Below are positions 44,266-45,448 of a stretch of 45,448 nucleotides of DNA, piece after piece. The DNA comes from Verrucomicrobiota bacterium (lineage in GTDB: Bacteria > Verrucomicrobiota > Verrucomicrobiia > Limisphaerales > UBA1100). The translations under genes and the position numbers were made by a program. The stretch lies in NCBI GenBank assembly GCA_030747505.1, contig JASLKQ010000019.1:1-45448 (forward strand), in the 5' to 3' direction. Under the pieces are notes generated by a model. The model had not been told where the DNA came from. It saw only the letters and a list, made by a program, of their open reading frames with translations, and made no database searches. Each line of letters starts with the position of its first letter. The stretch's first letter is position 1.

Positions 44266-45448
44266 ATGACTGAAACACAAGCATCCAAAGGCACTATTAC
44301 CAAATATCTGACCAATGCCCCCACCGGGGTCTTTGTCCTGTATGCGATATTTGCCTCCTTCTCCACGTACTTCTGCATGTACGCCTTTCGCAAGCCTTTT
44401 AGTGCGGCAAAATATGAGGGGCTCCAGTTCATGGACACGGATCTTCAAATCAAGACCGTCTTCGTAATCAGCCAGATAATCGGCTACTGCCTCTCCAAAT
44501 ATCTGGGCTGTAAGGTATGCTCTGAAGTCAGTCGTAGCAATCAGGCCAAGGCCCTGATTGGAATGATCCTGATGGCCTTGGCTGCCCTCGTAGGATTTGC
44601 CATCGCCCCGCCTAATCTCAAGGTCGTTGCCATGTTCTTCAACGGGCTTCCCTTGGGTATGATCTGGGGACTGGTCTCCCGTTATTTGGAAGGCCGCAAA
44701 ACTGCTGAACTTCTTTTTGCCGGACTCAGTTGTTCCTACATCGTTGCCAGCAGTATAGTTAAAACAGTGGGGGCATGGTTGATTAACGCAGGGGTTCCGG
44801 AATTCTGGATGCCGGCTGCGGTGGGAGCCATTTTCCTTTTACCTTTTTGCCTCTCAGTATTTCTCCTAAACCAATTACCTGAACCGAATGATGAGGACGT
44901 TGCCAGCCGTAGTGAACGGACAACCATGGATGGCGACGAGCGCATGGCATTTCTAAAACAGTTTCTGCCGGGCATGATTATGCTATTGGTCCTGTATTTT
45001 TTCCTGACCGCTTATCGCGACTTCAGGGACAATTACATGCCAGAAGTCTTTACCGCGATGGGGTACGCCGATGAACCGACTTTATTTTCCAAGGCAGACT
45101 TGCCGATTGGTTTGGGAATTCTGATTGTGATGGCTGCCCTCAACCTGGTGAAGGATCACCAAAAGGGACTCAAAGCCGTTTATGGAGTGATGGTTGGTGG
45201 CATGGCCCTGATGGCGGGAGCAACCTTAATGCATGATTTAAAGATGATTAGTGGTTTATGGTGGATGATCCTGATTGGTTTTGGGGCTTATCTGGCTTAT
45301 GTGCCTTTTGGAGCCGTTCTTTTTGAGCGTATCATGGCCTCCACCAAGGCCGTTGGCACAGCGGTTTTTGCTATCTACCTGAGTGATGCCATTGGCTACA
45401 CCGGCTCAGTAGGTATCCAGCTCTACAAGGACCTGGGAGCAGCTGAAC
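44266..45448 (+). CDS. DUF5690 / MFS-type transporter, N-terminal part
   Basis: Open from ATG 44266 to the right window edge (394 codons visible), so the C terminus is missing. Strongly hydrophobic with about ten membrane segments seen: VFVLYAIFASFSTYFCMYAFRKPFSAAKYEG at 22-52, LKTVFVISQIIGYCLSKYLG as a major-facilitator-like second helix pair, then MIWGLVSRYLEGRKTAE, the MPAAVGAIFLLPFCLSVFLLNQLPEP end of the first half, and further helices after a hydrophilic stretch (about 208-230). The FxxYxxMYAFRKPF opening and the YLEGRKTAE loop are those of the DUF5690 transporter family of Bacteroidota and PVC. Substrate unknown. Divergent from the phospholipase-like gene with a 167-base gap. Confidence 0.88.
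   Translation, partial: MTETQASKGTITKYLTNAPTGVFVLYAIFASFSTYFCMYAFRKPFSAAKYEGLQFMDTDLQIKTVFVISQIIGYCLSKYLGCKVCSEVSRSNQAKALIGMILMALAALVGFAIAPPNLKVVAMFFNGLPLGMIWGLVSRYLEGRKTAELLFAGLSCSYIVASSIVKTVGAWLINAGVPEFWMPAAVGAIFLLPFCLSVFLLNQLPEPNDEDVASRSERTTMDGDERMAFLKQFLPGMIMLLVLYFFLTAYRDFRDNYMPEVFTAMGYADEPTLFSKADLPIGLGILIVMAALNLVKDHQKGLKAVYGVMVGGMALMAGATLMHDLKMISGLWWMILIGFGAYLAYVPFGAVLFERIMASTKAVGTAVFAIYLSDAIGYTGSVGIQLYKDLGAAE

Noticed and set aside
44236..44448. Minus-strand small frames at the start of the MFS gene
   Set aside because: Opposite the transporter's first helices; the transporter frame runs unbroken to the window edge.

Overview
The window looks like a chromosomal segment of a PVC-superphylum bacterium, most likely Verrucomicrobiota. 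This is inferred from gene content, not from a marker gene: two DUF1501 proteins, a PSD1-type (DUF1549/DUF1553) cytochrome protein, a PVC-type membrane-bound dehydrogenase with a terminal heme, two DUF1080 proteins, a giant FG-GAP/ASPIC protein, many Tat or Sec signals and few clear Shine-Dalgarno sequences. No rRNA, tRNA, CRISPR, integrase or transposase was seen. Genes are packed; no gene-free stretch exceeds about 225 bases.

Layout. 1-6655: start of a nitrilase-family gene (cut by the window edge), a secreted dehydrogenase/heme protein divergent from a Tat-exported amidohydrolase, then an exported alpha/beta hydrolase followed by a DUF1501 protein. 6698-9446: nadA, divergent from a DGR/UG-like reverse transcriptase (RT) gene, followed by a 225-base gap holding two long hairpins with nearly the same loop but unrelated stems. 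9447-12720: two adjacent genes of unknown function sharing an unnamed beta-rich repeat and bL12-C-terminal-like domains; the second also has two membrane segments and ankyrin repeats. 12760-15047: glpF-glpK with overlapping stop and start. 15145-15780: AhpC-type peroxiredoxin with a clear terminator. 15847-20435: a tightly overlapped cysI-cysH-cysD-cysN sulfate assimilation operon behind an 18-base perfect palindrome.

20560-26551: a divergent cluster of ethanolamine-type permease, aldehyde dehydrogenase, glutamine-synthetase-like ligase, iron alcohol dehydrogenase and class I glutamine amidotransferase. Together these can be read as a complete gamma-glutamylated route from ethanolamine (or a similar amino alcohol) to glycine plus recycled glutamate, with no EutBC lyase in sight.

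26583-40392: exported PVC proteins (DUF1080, PSD1, DUF1501, FG-GAP/ASPIC, a YfhO-C-terminal-like anchored protein, a second DUF1080 protein, a YiiX-like lipoprotein) and a slyX gene leading into a secreted coiled-coil protein. 40482-45448: a PQQ-type beta-propeller protein, a vWA protein paired with a zinc-phospholipase-C-like protein, and a DUF5690/MFS transporter cut by the window edge.

The strongest candidates for something undescribed are the RT with its paired hairpins and the adjacent two-gene repeat/bL12-like/ankyrin family. The gamma-glutamyl amino-alcohol cluster is the best metabolic finding.
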